Positions 1 to 6,800 are shown, numbered from the stretch's first letter. The stretch: 13,048 nucleotides of DNA from Candidatus Sigynarchaeota archaeon (GCA_030587525.1 JAUQYW010000133.1:1-13048), one strand, 5' to 3'. Numbers and translations: made by a program. Notes: generated from the sequence alone by a model not told the origin.

Positions 1-525
1 GATAATATTGGGGCCTTCATACCCAAAATAGGACGGATAAATACGCAATGCGGACTTATTGTAGGCCCTGATGATAAACGCCTGAAAATCTTTGGTCCCG
101 ATGAAGTTCGATGCGGCATCGGTCCCAGCGTTGCCCGTGAGCGACCAGCCCGATGCGCCGCCAATCGGGTCGTAACGGGCATCCCCCTGGGCCATCGTCA
201 GCAGGTCGCTGGAGGCGTTGCCGTCGATGTAACCCTCGGCGTTCAGGTCGCTGTAGTTCAGCTCGACCGGCCAGGCGTCCAGGAGGCTCCAGGTGCGCAC
301 CGCTTTGTCGGTGTTGGCGCCCCGGTCGATCAACGAAATCTTGACCGTGCCCCGGAACTCCTCCCCGGTGGCCGTGCCTTCGCCCTTGCTCTCCAGCTCG
401 CCAAGGAATACAATGGCACTGGTGGCTGGGATGGGCTCGGAGCTGTCGCTACCGGCAACGTTCTCGAGAACTTGGGCACCATGCTGCAAGATCGCACCGA
501 TGATGGCAAGGACTTGTTCAATTTT
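1..525 (-). CDS. Partial tail-fibre / tail-tube-like protein, runs off the left edge
   Basis: The minus strand is open from a TAG at 526-528 down to base 1, giving 175 codons with no stop. Read 5'->3', the part from about 400 to 235 has a beta-rich segment with the motifs RGTVKISLID and RTWSLLDAWPVELNYSDLNA. The latter resembles the end of T4-gp19-type phage or contractile-injection tail-tube proteins (family knowledge). The part from about 215 to 1 has LLTMAQGDARY, SGWSLTGNAGT, NFIGT and ALRIYP..PNII. That order is familiar from bacterial and phage tail-fibre or trimeric-adhesin proteins. The segment is more GC-rich than the rest of the window and its codons look coding. No ATG lies upstream of about 205 in this frame, so the true N-terminus is missing or was cut by the junction with the GH9 fragment. 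The tube-like and fibre-like parts may be a fusion. Family naming is by motif memory only. The downstream end lies outside the window. Confidence 0.5.
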
Positions 526-990
526 CTACGATACGGCACGTATCCTTCTCCCCCGGTCATATGGAACTATGAATACTTGTATGCGATTTGTGCTGCGTCG
601 TTCGCATACAACATGACGACGAACGTGACGTTACAACGGGCATTGTATGACTTCATAACCCGGCATTTCGACTGGCTACTCGGGTGGAACATGAACAACG
701 TGTGCTTGATGGAAGGCCTGGAAGGTGGCGAAAACACGGTCGACGATTATTTCACGCGCCAGCGATTCATTCCAGGCAATTTGCAAGGCGCTTTCCCGGG
801 CTCCATTGTCGACGGCTACCATTATTTCCCGGGCGACGTGTCGGGCGGTGAATCGACGAACAACACGGTCGGCAGGTTCGGCCCAATCACACCGCCACTG
901 CCGGATGGATTGGAAATCTGGTCGATGAACGCATATTCCTTCGAGATGGCGTGCGCTGCATTTTTCAGCCAAGTGTTAGGACGAACCTAA
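430..990 (+). CDS. C-terminal fragment of a GH9 cellulase-like glycoside hydrolase
   Basis: This frame (codons starting at 1, 4, 7...) is open from base 1, but GH9-like sequence becomes convincing only from about 430-470. Upstream of that it mirrors the minus-strand tail protein. Recognisable GH9 C-terminal elements, in order, are a WNYEYLYAICAASFAYN helix, HFDWLLGWNMNNVCLMEG (family pattern dWLLG.Np...), RFIPGNLQGAFPGSI (family PGN.RGAVPGAI) and GLEIWSMNAYSFEMACAAF. The last aligns with the family NEP.L..NAaYL block, so the Glu at 913-915 would be the general acid. The usual HHR just before the PGN block is replaced by FTRQR. GH9 enzymes hydrolyse beta-1,4-glucans or related beta-linked oligosaccharides. 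The N-terminal domain with the catalytic Asp pair is absent here, so as it stands this is a fragment. The start is not a true start: 430 marks roughly where coding on this strand becomes believable. A poly-T tract follows the stop. Confidence 0.62.
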   Translation, partial: DGLGAVATGNVLENLGTMLQDRTDDGKDLFNFLRYGTYPSPPVIWNYEYLYAICAASFAYNMTTNVTLQRALYDFITRHFDWLLGWNMNNVCLMEGLEGGENTVDDYFTRQRFIPGNLQGAFPGSIVDGYHYFPGDVSGGESTNNTVGRFGPITPPLPDGLEIWSMNAYSFEMACAAFFSQVLGRT

Positions 991-1002
991 GGTCGTTTCT
1001 CC

Positions 1003-1011
1003 TTTTTTTTT
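1003..1011 (+). terminator. Poly-T terminator after the GH9 fragment
   Basis: Nine consecutive T residues begin 12 bases after the GH9 stop codon, with no strong hairpin before them. That is the usual form of an intrinsic archaeal terminator. The tract lies in the 35-bp convergent gap between GH9 (plus) and the first GH28 gene (minus), and it is T-rich only for plus-strand transcription. Confidence 0.55.
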
Positions 1012-1025
1012 ATGTTCACGGGTCT

Positions 1026-2309
1026 TTATAACAAGATTTTGTCAATTTCAACGTGAGAATGAAGCACATCGTCCAGCACCACCGCGTCTTTTTTATTGGC
1101 GAGCGATGCATCGATTCGTGCTTGCGTCCTGCGAACCTTCACATTATCGGCATGACGGCAATAAAATGCCCACGCCGGGAGAGCTCCAAACATGCCCGAA
1201 TCGGGATATTTGTCCTCGAACTCGGGAACATCGGCCGGCCTCACGATCGTTTCCACGTGATGCTTCGCGCTTGCGGTATCAAATGAAATGCCAACATCCT
1301 GGATCGCCACGTTCTTAACTCGGTAGCCCGGCACGCCGGAAATGACGCACGGGAAGCTGGCATCCGTGGCAACGATGCCCGTGATCGAGATGTCTTGCAG
1401 CGAGCCCGGGGTCGGGGTCTTCTGGCCGCGACCTCGCCGGCCAAGACGCAGGCAAATCGGGCTAGAAATCTGGTGCATGGTGATGTTGGCAATGGCAAGA
1501 CGCTCGATGGCAGCCCCGTCGACGGATAGAATCGAGATGCCTCCTGGGTGCGCATTCGTGCCCGGAAGCTGGGCAAACGTGCAGTTGGAAACAGTGATAT
1601 CCGTGAAATCGCCCGGGCCTGATTCGGTGCCGAGCTTGAAGCACGTCGCGGAGGTGAGCAGTATGCAGTTCGTGATCACGACGTGAGCGCAATCGATCTG
1701 TTCACCCAAGGCCGGGCTCGATTTCAAGCAGATGGCGTCGTCCCTGCTATCCACGCGGCAATTGGAGACGCGGGCGAATCGGCAGCCATCGAGATCGATG
1801 CCGTCCGCGAACGCGTTCGCGATCCGCACGTTATTCACGTCGAGGTTCTCGCTATCTATGAACGAAATGGCATAATTCGGGGCATTCACGATGGTGATGT
1901 CACGAATCGTGACCCGCGTGCAGCGTTTCACTGCAATGGTCTTTGGCCCGAGCCGCCGGCTGCGGTTGCCGTCGATCCTCCCACCGCCTTGGATGCAAGC
2001 ATTTTCGATGCCATCAAGGTAGAAGAGCGAGGGCCGGAAGTAAATCGTCTCGTGGTCCGCGCCGGGATCATACCCGAGCTCCTCGATGTCATCGACATCA
2101 TCGTCGGAACCCATAGCGATGGTCGCGCCGGGGCTGATATCCACGGTAATGTTGGACTTCACGTGGATAGTGCCAGAGATGTACCGTCCCGGTGGAAAAT
2201 GAACGATTCCCCCTCCCGATTTCGAGCATGCGACGATCGCCGCATCGATCGCCTTCGCATCGTTCGTGGTGCCATTGCCCGTCGCTCCGAAATCCTTCAC
2301 GTTATAAAT
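1026..2309 (-). CDS. GH28 polygalacturonase-like protein, copy A (ATT start proposed)
   Basis: A right-handed beta-helix glycoside hydrolase of the GH28 (polygalacturonase / rhamnogalacturonase) type, 427 aa from the proposed ATT start. Visible elements: the pectate-lyase-superfamily opening (YNVKDFGATGNGTTNDA), ADGID at 168-172 carrying the NTD-equivalent Asp, SRDD at 188-191 (the catalytic Asp pair), and KLGTES at 225-230 where classical enzymes have GHG. The C-terminal EDKYPDSGMFG and WAFYCRHADNV blocks match a large bacterial-type GH28 subfamily. The usual Gly before the DD pair is Arg here, unlike its neighbour. No signal peptide is seen, so the protein is probably cytosolic and acts on imported galacturonide-type oligosaccharides. 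Start choice: GTG at 2300 would drop three conserved residues. ATT at 2309 restores the same length and opening as the neighbouring paralog and sits 5 nt after a GGTGAG ribosome site. The upstream gene's stop is 6 nt away, so the pair is co-transcribed. Exact substrate is unknown. Confidence 0.9.
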   Translation of the reverse strand: MYNVKDFGATGNGTTNDAKAIDAAIVACSKSGGGIVHFPPGRYISGTIHVKSNITVDISPGATIAMGSDDDVDDIEELGYDPGADHETIYFRPSLFYLDGIENACIQGGGRIDGNRSRRLGPKTIAVKRCTRVTIRDITIVNAPNYAISFIDSENLDVNNVRIANAFADGIDLDGCRFARVSNCRVDSRDDAICLKSSPALGEQIDCAHVVITNCILLTSATCFKLGTESGPGDFTDITVSNCTFAQLPGTNAHPGGISILSVDGAAIERLAIANITMHQISSPICLRLGRRGRGQKTPTPGSLQDISITGIVATDASFPCVISGVPGYRVKNVAIQDVGISFDTASAKHHVETIVRPADVPEFEDKYPDSGMFGALPAWAFYCRHADNVKVRRTQARIDASLANKKDAVVLDDVLHSHVEIDKILL

Positions 2310-2322
2310 GGCAGCTCACCCG
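2310..2322 (-). promoter_or_regulatory. Ribosome binding site deciding the ATT start of GH28 copy A
   Basis: On the minus strand the junction reads ACCGGGTGAGCTGCC followed by ATT. GGTGAG matches the archaeal anti-Shine-Dalgarno (GGTGATC-type) and overlaps the TGA stop of the upstream GH28 gene. The distance to ATT is 5 nt, against 14 nt to the downstream GTG. This favours ATT and implies translational coupling. Confidence 0.55.
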
Positions 2323-3587
2323 GTGACATCAAAGGAAGAGCCTTTCACGTCATCTTGCGCGATTGCAGGCTTCAGTTTTGCTAGCTTCGGGTCGATCCGG
2401 GATTGCATGTTTCGGATATGCACGTTTTCCGCGTGCCGGCAATAGAATGCCCACGCTGGGAGATCGCCGAACATGCGCGGATCCGGATACTTGTCCTCCG
2501 CTTCCGGCACGCCAGTATATTCGATGGTTGTTTCCAAGTGCTGTTTCGCGGCTGGGCCATACGCAATCATGACATTATTGATGAGCACGTTCTTGACATT
2601 GTAGCCAGGTACGCCGGAGATGATGCAAGGCATTTCAGCATTCGTTGCCACGATGTTCGAGATCGACACATTCTGCAAGATACCAGGAGTCAGTACCGCT
2701 TGGGCTCGACCGCGCTTCCCAAGACGGAGGAAAATAGGGCAACAAGCATTGTTCATGGTGATGTTCGAGCAAGCGATGCGGTCGATGATGGCACCATCCA
2801 CGGATTCGATACAAATCCCGCCCGGCGGATTCCGAGAAATTGGTTGCTTGTCAAAGGTGCAATTCGAAATCGTGATATCGGTGAATCCTCCTGGCCCTGA
2901 TTCCGTGCCGAGCTTGAAGCAATTGGCTGATGTCATGACGTGGCAATTCGTCACGGTGATGTGCGCGCAATCGACACCCTCGCCAAGTGCAGGGCTTGAT
3001 TTCAGGCAAATTGCGTCATCACCACTATTGACCAGGCAATTCGAGACGCGCACGAACCGGCAACCGTCAAAATCGATGCCATCCGCAAATGAATATTCGA
3101 TCCAGCAATTCTCAATAACGATCAAATCACTATCGATGCAACTGATGGCATAGTTCGGGGAATGCTCGATCTTGATATCCCGGATCGTCACCCGCGTGCA
3201 CCGCTTCACCGAAATTGGTTTGGGGCCATGGCGCTTGGGCCGGTTCCCGTTGATCGTGCCGCCACCTTGAATGCACACGTTCTCGATGTCGTCCAAACGA
3301 AACAATGCACAGTTGAAATAGCTAGTCTCGTCGTCGGCATGCGGGTCATAGCCAAGATCCTCAATCGTATCGATGTCGTCATCATCCCCGATAAGGATGG
3401 TAGCCCCCGGGGAGATATCGATGGTGATGTTGCTCATCACGTGTATGGTCCCCGAAAGATACTGCCCCGCCGGGAAATGAACGATCCCCCCACCTGCCGC
3501 GGTACATGCCGCGATGGCTGCATCGATGCTCTTGGCATCGTTCGTCTTTCCATCGCCGGCGGCACCATGGTCCTTAACATTGAACAT
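2316..3587 (-). CDS. GH28 polygalacturonase-like protein, copy B
   Basis: Paralog of the adjacent GH28 gene, roughly two-thirds identical by eye and collinear over its whole 423 aa. It has the opening FNVKDHGAAGDGKTNDA, ADGID at 168-172, the intact SGDD catalytic pair at 188-191, KLGTES at 225-230 in place of GHG, then GGICIESVDGA, IFLRLGKRGR, EDKYPDPRMFG and WAFYCRHAENV. These place it in the same bacterial-type GH28 subfamily, acting on pectin-derived galacturonides or related glycans. No export signal is present. The start is ATG at 3587, where GTGATC lies 3 nt upstream, a strong match to the archaeal anti-SD. The longer open frame back to 3713 would overlap the divergent phosphatase gene and adds non-conserved residues. 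It is first in a two-gene minus-strand operon and ends 6 nt before copy A. This copy looks the more canonical of the pair. Confidence 0.92.
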   Translation of the reverse strand: MFNVKDHGAAGDGKTNDAKSIDAAIAACTAAGGGIVHFPAGQYLSGTIHVMSNITIDISPGATILIGDDDDIDTIEDLGYDPHADDETSYFNCALFRLDDIENVCIQGGGTINGNRPKRHGPKPISVKRCTRVTIRDIKIEHSPNYAISCIDSDLIVIENCWIEYSFADGIDFDGCRFVRVSNCLVNSGDDAICLKSSPALGEGVDCAHITVTNCHVMTSANCFKLGTESGPGGFTDITISNCTFDKQPISRNPPGGICIESVDGAIIDRIACSNITMNNACCPIFLRLGKRGRAQAVLTPGILQNVSISNIVATNAEMPCIISGVPGYNVKNVLINNVMIAYGPAAKQHLETTIEYTGVPEAEDKYPDPRMFGDLPAWAFYCRHAENVHIRNMQSRIDPKLAKLKPAIAQDDVKGSSFDVTG

Positions 3588-3635
3588 GCAGATCACTTTG
3601 TTGGATTTTTTGAATGATTGTACATTCCCGTAACC
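3588..3635. promoter_or_regulatory. Short divergent promoter region between GH28 copy B and the phosphatase gene
   Basis: Only 48 bp separate the two divergent start codons. The centre is AT-rich (TTGGATTTTTTGAATGATTG) and could supply TATA-like elements in either direction. On the minus strand TTCAAAAAATCC lies about 20-30 nt from the GH28 ATG. The only clear ribosome site is the GTGATC for GH28. The compact layout suggests shared control of the two operons, but no specific operator stands out. Confidence 0.35.
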
Positions 3636-5018
3636 ATGGATAAAGCTTCGTGGGTCTTCAAGCAAATCAAGATCCGTGCAACCACGGCATCGTTCATCAA
3701 GGGCATTTATCACGTGGAATCCCTTGCTGATACTATTGATGATCCGGCCGTGGAGCTAAAGATGTTCATCGTGCTGGAACCCAATCACGAAGAACAGCAT
3801 TTAATCGAACTCTTGAAAACTGCTTTAGCAGAAAAACTTGGTGTCATTCTATTAATTCCCGAAGAAGGTATTTCCAAGAAAATTGTACTTTATCTTGATG
3901 GATACCCGCGAATTGATATCAAGTTCGGGACCGACACGCCGCTGGAACACGAATTGGCCGGAATTTTAAGACCCTTATACATAAAAGACTCCAAAACCAG
4001 AAGACAACAAGATATGCAAGGATCCATGCCGAATCATAGCGTGCCGTGCGGTTTCATCCACGAGCACGTTTCCAAGATATTGCATGATTTCGAACTGCAC
4101 GCGATTGCGCATTTCCACTCCGATTATCTCGGGTTCTATGCAATCCATTATCCAATGCTGCTGGACACGCTTCATTTGCAAGGCGTTGTCGCGGGGAAAC
4201 GCTTGGCTGCGAGTAGCACCAAGCATCTCTTGAACTCCGTGATGGTCGAAGGGGAACAGCAATACTTCGTTCGCAATTTCCTCAACACGTCATTTGGCAA
4301 CGCAAACGAGATCCGGGAATACTTCATGGACTGGTTATTCTCGATTATCGAGGATATCCAGGCAAAATTCGGCAACGATGCCTTGCCTGCACCAGCCGGA
4401 GCGATTCAAGACTTTTGCACGCGTGTCCATGACACGTATTACCTGCGCAATTTTCGCAACGTTCAAGGAACCAGAAAAATATTTCGATCCGTTGCTCCCG
4501 CCGCGTATAAGGGAAGCGTGAGGCTGGAAAAATGGTTCATTGACCACGATATCAAGGCACTCGTGGATCTTCGCAGGCCGGATGAAGTCGAAAAGGATCC
4601 CGACGACGCCTTGCTCGCAGAGAAGCTCGGGCAGACCATCCACCAGCTCAACTTCAATGCCGACGAGGTCAATGCGAATGATTATGTCAAGGGGCTCGTC
4701 GGCTGCAAGGACACGATAAAAGCCATCTTTCGGGTGTTCTTGAACACGCAAGGTAGCACGTTGATCCATTGTGGTGCGGGGAAGGATCGCACGGGCATCG
4801 TTGCTGGGCTCGTTGAACTGCTCCTCGGCGTGCCGGAGGACACGATCGTCGCGGCATATTTGTTGTCGGGCCAGGATACCCGCGAGGAGCGAATCGTTAA
4901 TTCCTTGACATACATCAAGCAAAATGGGGGAATAACCAAGTTCCTGGAATCATGTGGAATCTCCGGAAAAGAACAACAACTAATAATCAAGAAACTTCAC
5001 GATTCATCGAGCCGATGA
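3636..5018 (+). CDS. Two-domain protein: degenerate nucleotidyltransferase-like N-half, tyrosine phosphatase C-half
   Basis: 460 aa, no signal peptide. Residues about 280-455 form a Y_phosphatase3-type tyrosine/dual-specificity phosphatase. The pieces are FRSVAP at 283-288, LVDLRRPDEVEKDPD at 309-323, and the P-loop HCGAGKDRTG at 378-387 with the C-X5-R pair Cys379 and Arg385. All expected P-loop residues are present, so phosphomonoester hydrolysis is likely. Residues about 15-270 look like a nucleotidyltransferase-superfamily fold (IKGIYHVESLADTIDD, then VELKMFIVLEP, then RIDIKFGTD near 92-100, then a helical part with HFHSDYLGFYAIHYPMLLD). The expected Gly-Ser is Gly-Ile and the Asp-x-Asp is VEL, so this half would be catalytically inactive. 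That assignment is tentative. ATG 3636 is preferred to the in-frame TTG at 3618. The gene overlaps the next by ATGA and is divergent from the GH28 operon. A role in protein, phosphoinositide or sugar-phosphate dephosphorylation cannot be told apart. Confidence 0.85.
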   Translation: MDKASWVFKQIKIRATTASFIKGIYHVESLADTIDDPAVELKMFIVLEPNHEEQHLIELLKTALAEKLGVILLIPEEGISKKIVLYLDGYPRIDIKFGTDTPLEHELAGILRPLYIKDSKTRRQQDMQGSMPNHSVPCGFIHEHVSKILHDFELHAIAHFHSDYLGFYAIHYPMLLDTLHLQGVVAGKRLAASSTKHLLNSVMVEGEQQYFVRNFLNTSFGNANEIREYFMDWLFSIIEDIQAKFGNDALPAPAGAIQDFCTRVHDTYYLRNFRNVQGTRKIFRSVAPAAYKGSVRLEKWFIDHDIKALVDLRRPDEVEKDPDDALLAEKLGQTIHQLNFNADEVNANDYVKGLVGCKDTIKAIFRVFLNTQGSTLIHCGAGKDRTGIVAGLVELLLGVPEDTIVAAYLLSGQDTREERIVNSLTYIKQNGGITKFLESCGISGKEQQLIIKKLHDSSSR

Positions 5019-5566
5019 ATTTTAACATACGTGAGTCTATGACCCGTGCATTTTCGGAACACTCATGTTTTCTCGTCCAAGCGCAGAACACGTGGCGGGA
5101 AAAAGACAAGGATATCCTCAAAAATAAGACGTTTTTAGAATACTTTTCGGATAATCCAAATTCGGATTGTCACATATGCTTAACGTGCCCGGTGTGTCGG
5201 GGAACTTGGGATTTGTTTGATCCTGAAAATCCCGGTGAATATGCTCCCGTGTGCAGCATTTGCAGCGTGGTGCTTGGGGTCTTCAAGAAAATTCTTGGAA
5301 AAAATGAGGGCGCCATCTTCTTTTCACATAACACGCTTCCAGGCAACAAATTAGCAAAATTCATCCGCATCATTATGAACGAGAGCAAGGTCAAGAAAAT
5401 GTACGTACTGGAGACACCTTCGATTAAAATCGCCCAAGGAGAGCGGGATTTTGGGAGCAAGCTACGGCAGGAAACCGTTAAGTTGTTTGAATTCGTTGAT
5501 AAAGTTGAAAAGGATGAGTTCGAGTACCTTATAATCTACGAAATTCGGAAGGATTGGCCTCATTGA
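5015..5566 (+). CDS. Small cysteine-rich zinc-ribbon protein of unknown function
   Basis: 183 aa, starting at the ATG that shares an ATGA with the phosphatase stop codon, so translational coupling is likely. An earlier in-frame ATG at 4952 would add residues buried in the phosphatase frame and is not preferred. ATG 5039 is another possible start. The centre holds C52-x2-C55-x2-C58-x2-C61 and, 18 residues later, C80-x2-C83. Two of these pairs can make a four-Cys zinc ribbon, leaving an extra CxxC. Before the cysteines is a charged helical region; after them is an alpha/beta-looking part (GAIFFSH, KMYVLETPSIKIAQ, EYLIIYEIRKDW). No transmembrane segment or signal is seen. I do not recognise the family. 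Coupling to a phosphatase suggests a partner or regulatory subunit, but nothing in the sequence proves it. Confidence 0.75.
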   Translation: MNFNIRESMTRAFSEHSCFLVQAQNTWREKDKDILKNKTFLEYFSDNPNSDCHICLTCPVCRGTWDLFDPENPGEYAPVCSICSVVLGVFKKILGKNEGAIFFSHNTLPGNKLAKFIRIIMNESKVKKMYVLETPSIKIAQGERDFGSKLRQETVKLFEFVDKVEKDEFEYLIIYEIRKDWPH

Positions 5567-5613
5567 AAGCTGCAGGGCAAAGAGATCGAATTGGCAATTT
5601 CAAGAAGGAAAAA

Positions 5614-5630
5614 TGATTAGATCATAATCA
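5614..5630. promoter_or_regulatory. Operator-like dyad upstream of the sialidase-fold gene
   Basis: TGATTAgatcaTAATCA is a perfect 6-bp inverted repeat around a 5-bp centre. It lies 25 bp before the ATG at 5656, in an AT-rich 89-bp gap. The position fits a repressor site at or just downstream of the promoter. No regulator gene is present in the window to pair with it. Confidence 0.35.
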
Positions 5631-5655
5631 GAAAAATCAACGTGTGACTTGATAA

Positions 5656-6777
5656 ATGATAAAAACTGCTGAAGGATTGAAAATAGAATCGCTGACGAAA
5701 CCCGTTCCTGGTGAGCTCCATCATGCCCACTGTTCGGGCGTCGTGGCTTTTCCTGATGGGGAAATTTTCGTGGTGTTCTATTGGGCAATACAAGAAGCAA
5801 ATCGGAAGCAAAAAATCTTCGCGGTTCGCAAGAAACCCGGTGCTGATTGGTCGAAACCGGAAATCATCATGTCCCACCCGAGAATGATGACAGGTAACCC
5901 CGCAATATGGATCGCCCCCGATACAGGCCGTTTGTGGCTTTTTTACGTAAACTCGCCGGGCGGATGGGCAGCGTGTAACCCGCGCTGCGTTTATAGTGAC
6001 GACAGGGGCAAGAACTGGTCAAAGCCCAAGCTGATCTATCCGTTCATATCACGCGGTATCAAGAATCCCCCAATCATCACAAAAACTGGCCGTTATGTGC
6101 TCCCTGCATACATCGAGTTTCGCGATTATTTCAGCGTGTTTTATCTCTCCGATGACAAGGGAAAGACATGGAAGGAACGAGGCCGAGTGAAGATTCCCGA
6201 TAATGAGGTTCCCACGACTGTCTTGAAGGATCGAAAAAGAACCTGGGGACGTCTTGTTTTGCAACCGACTGTCGTGGAACGAAATGATGGGTTACTCTGG
6301 GCTCTCATGCGCGCCGCGCGACCTGTCGGCAAGATGTACCAGACCGAGAGCAATGATAACGGCGAGACCTGGTCCGATGCGAAGCCCTACATCTTGCCCA
6401 ATCCTGGTGGTGGCTTTCACATGACCCGGCTCCAATCCGGAAACCTTGCGATTATTTACAATCACGCGCCCGTGCCGGAAGCTAATCATGGCTTCGAACG
6501 CAATCCCTTGTCCGTCGTTATCTCCGATGATGATGGCAAGACGTGGAAATGGCGCCGCAACATTATGGAAGCGATGGAGGACAACGTGCACCAACGCATC
6601 GGCGGTTATCCGACCATGATGCAAGGTGCGGATGGCGTGATCCACGCGACGTGGACGTTTGATCACCCCGGCGAGCTAGCAGGACAGAAGGTCGGTTTTA
6701 GTGACATATACTATACAGCATTTACAGAAAGCTGGATCAAGAAGAAAGCATTTTTTGCAGAACCTTGGGAATCTTGA
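5656..6777 (+). CDS. Sialidase-fold (BNR/Asp-box) exo-glycosidase-like protein, cytoplasmic
   Basis: 373 aa six-bladed beta-propeller protein of the BNR_2 / sialidase superfamily. Four Asp boxes (S-x-D-x-G-x-x-W) are visible: SDDRGKNW at 114-121, SDDKGKTW at 165-172, SNDNGETW at 232-239 and SDDDGKTW at 290-297. Each marks a blade turn. Other family-like blocks are HHAHCSGVVAFPDG, NPAIWIAPDTGRLWLFY, LQPTVVERNDGLLWALMR, GGGFHMTRLQSGNLAIIYNH and a C-terminal HQRIGGYPTMMQGADGVIHATWTFD. This subfamily is often labelled exo-alpha-sialidase, but many members act on other acidic sugars or have unknown substrates. In a GH28 neighbourhood a pectin- or uronate-linked substrate is as likely as sialic acid. 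There is no signal peptide, so it acts inside the cell. ATG 5656 is used; a strong ribosome site is not evident. It follows the zinc-ribbon gene after 89 bp on the same strand and probably has its own promoter. Confidence 0.85.
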   Translation: MIKTAEGLKIESLTKPVPGELHHAHCSGVVAFPDGEIFVVFYWAIQEANRKQKIFAVRKKPGADWSKPEIIMSHPRMMTGNPAIWIAPDTGRLWLFYVNSPGGWAACNPRCVYSDDRGKNWSKPKLIYPFISRGIKNPPIITKTGRYVLPAYIEFRDYFSVFYLSDDKGKTWKERGRVKIPDNEVPTTVLKDRKRTWGRLVLQPTVVERNDGLLWALMRAARPVGKMYQTESNDNGETWSDAKPYILPNPGGGFHMTRLQSGNLAIIYNHAPVPEANHGFERNPLSVVISDDDGKTWKWRRNIMEAMEDNVHQRIGGYPTMMQGADGVIHATWTFDHPGELAGQKVGFSDIYYTAFTESWIKKKAFFAEPWES

Positions 6778-6800
6778 ATTTCTTACCTATTTACGATCAT

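Noticed and set aside
330..560. Minus-strand 76-aa open frame overlapping the GH9 fragment
   Set aside because: It is one base out of register with the better minus-strand frame and has Arg/Pro/Ser-rich shadow composition.
293..616. Plus-strand 107-aa open frame
   Set aside because: It is out of frame with the GH9-like residues and shows no family motif.
1683..2384. 233-aa plus-strand open frame antisense to GH28 copy A
   Set aside because: It is the mirror image of a strongly conserved GH28 coding sequence, rich in D/R/I/V as expected of an antisense shadow. The similar frame at 3162-3617 mirrors copy B in the same way.
3588..3713. N-terminal extension of GH28 copy B to an ATG at 3713
   Set aside because: It overlaps the divergent phosphatase gene. 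The conserved family start and a strong GTGATC site point to 3587.
4952..5014. Earlier ATG for the zinc-ribbon protein
   Set aside because: It would overlap the phosphatase by 67 bp, whereas ATG 5015 gives the common 4-nt ATGA overlap.
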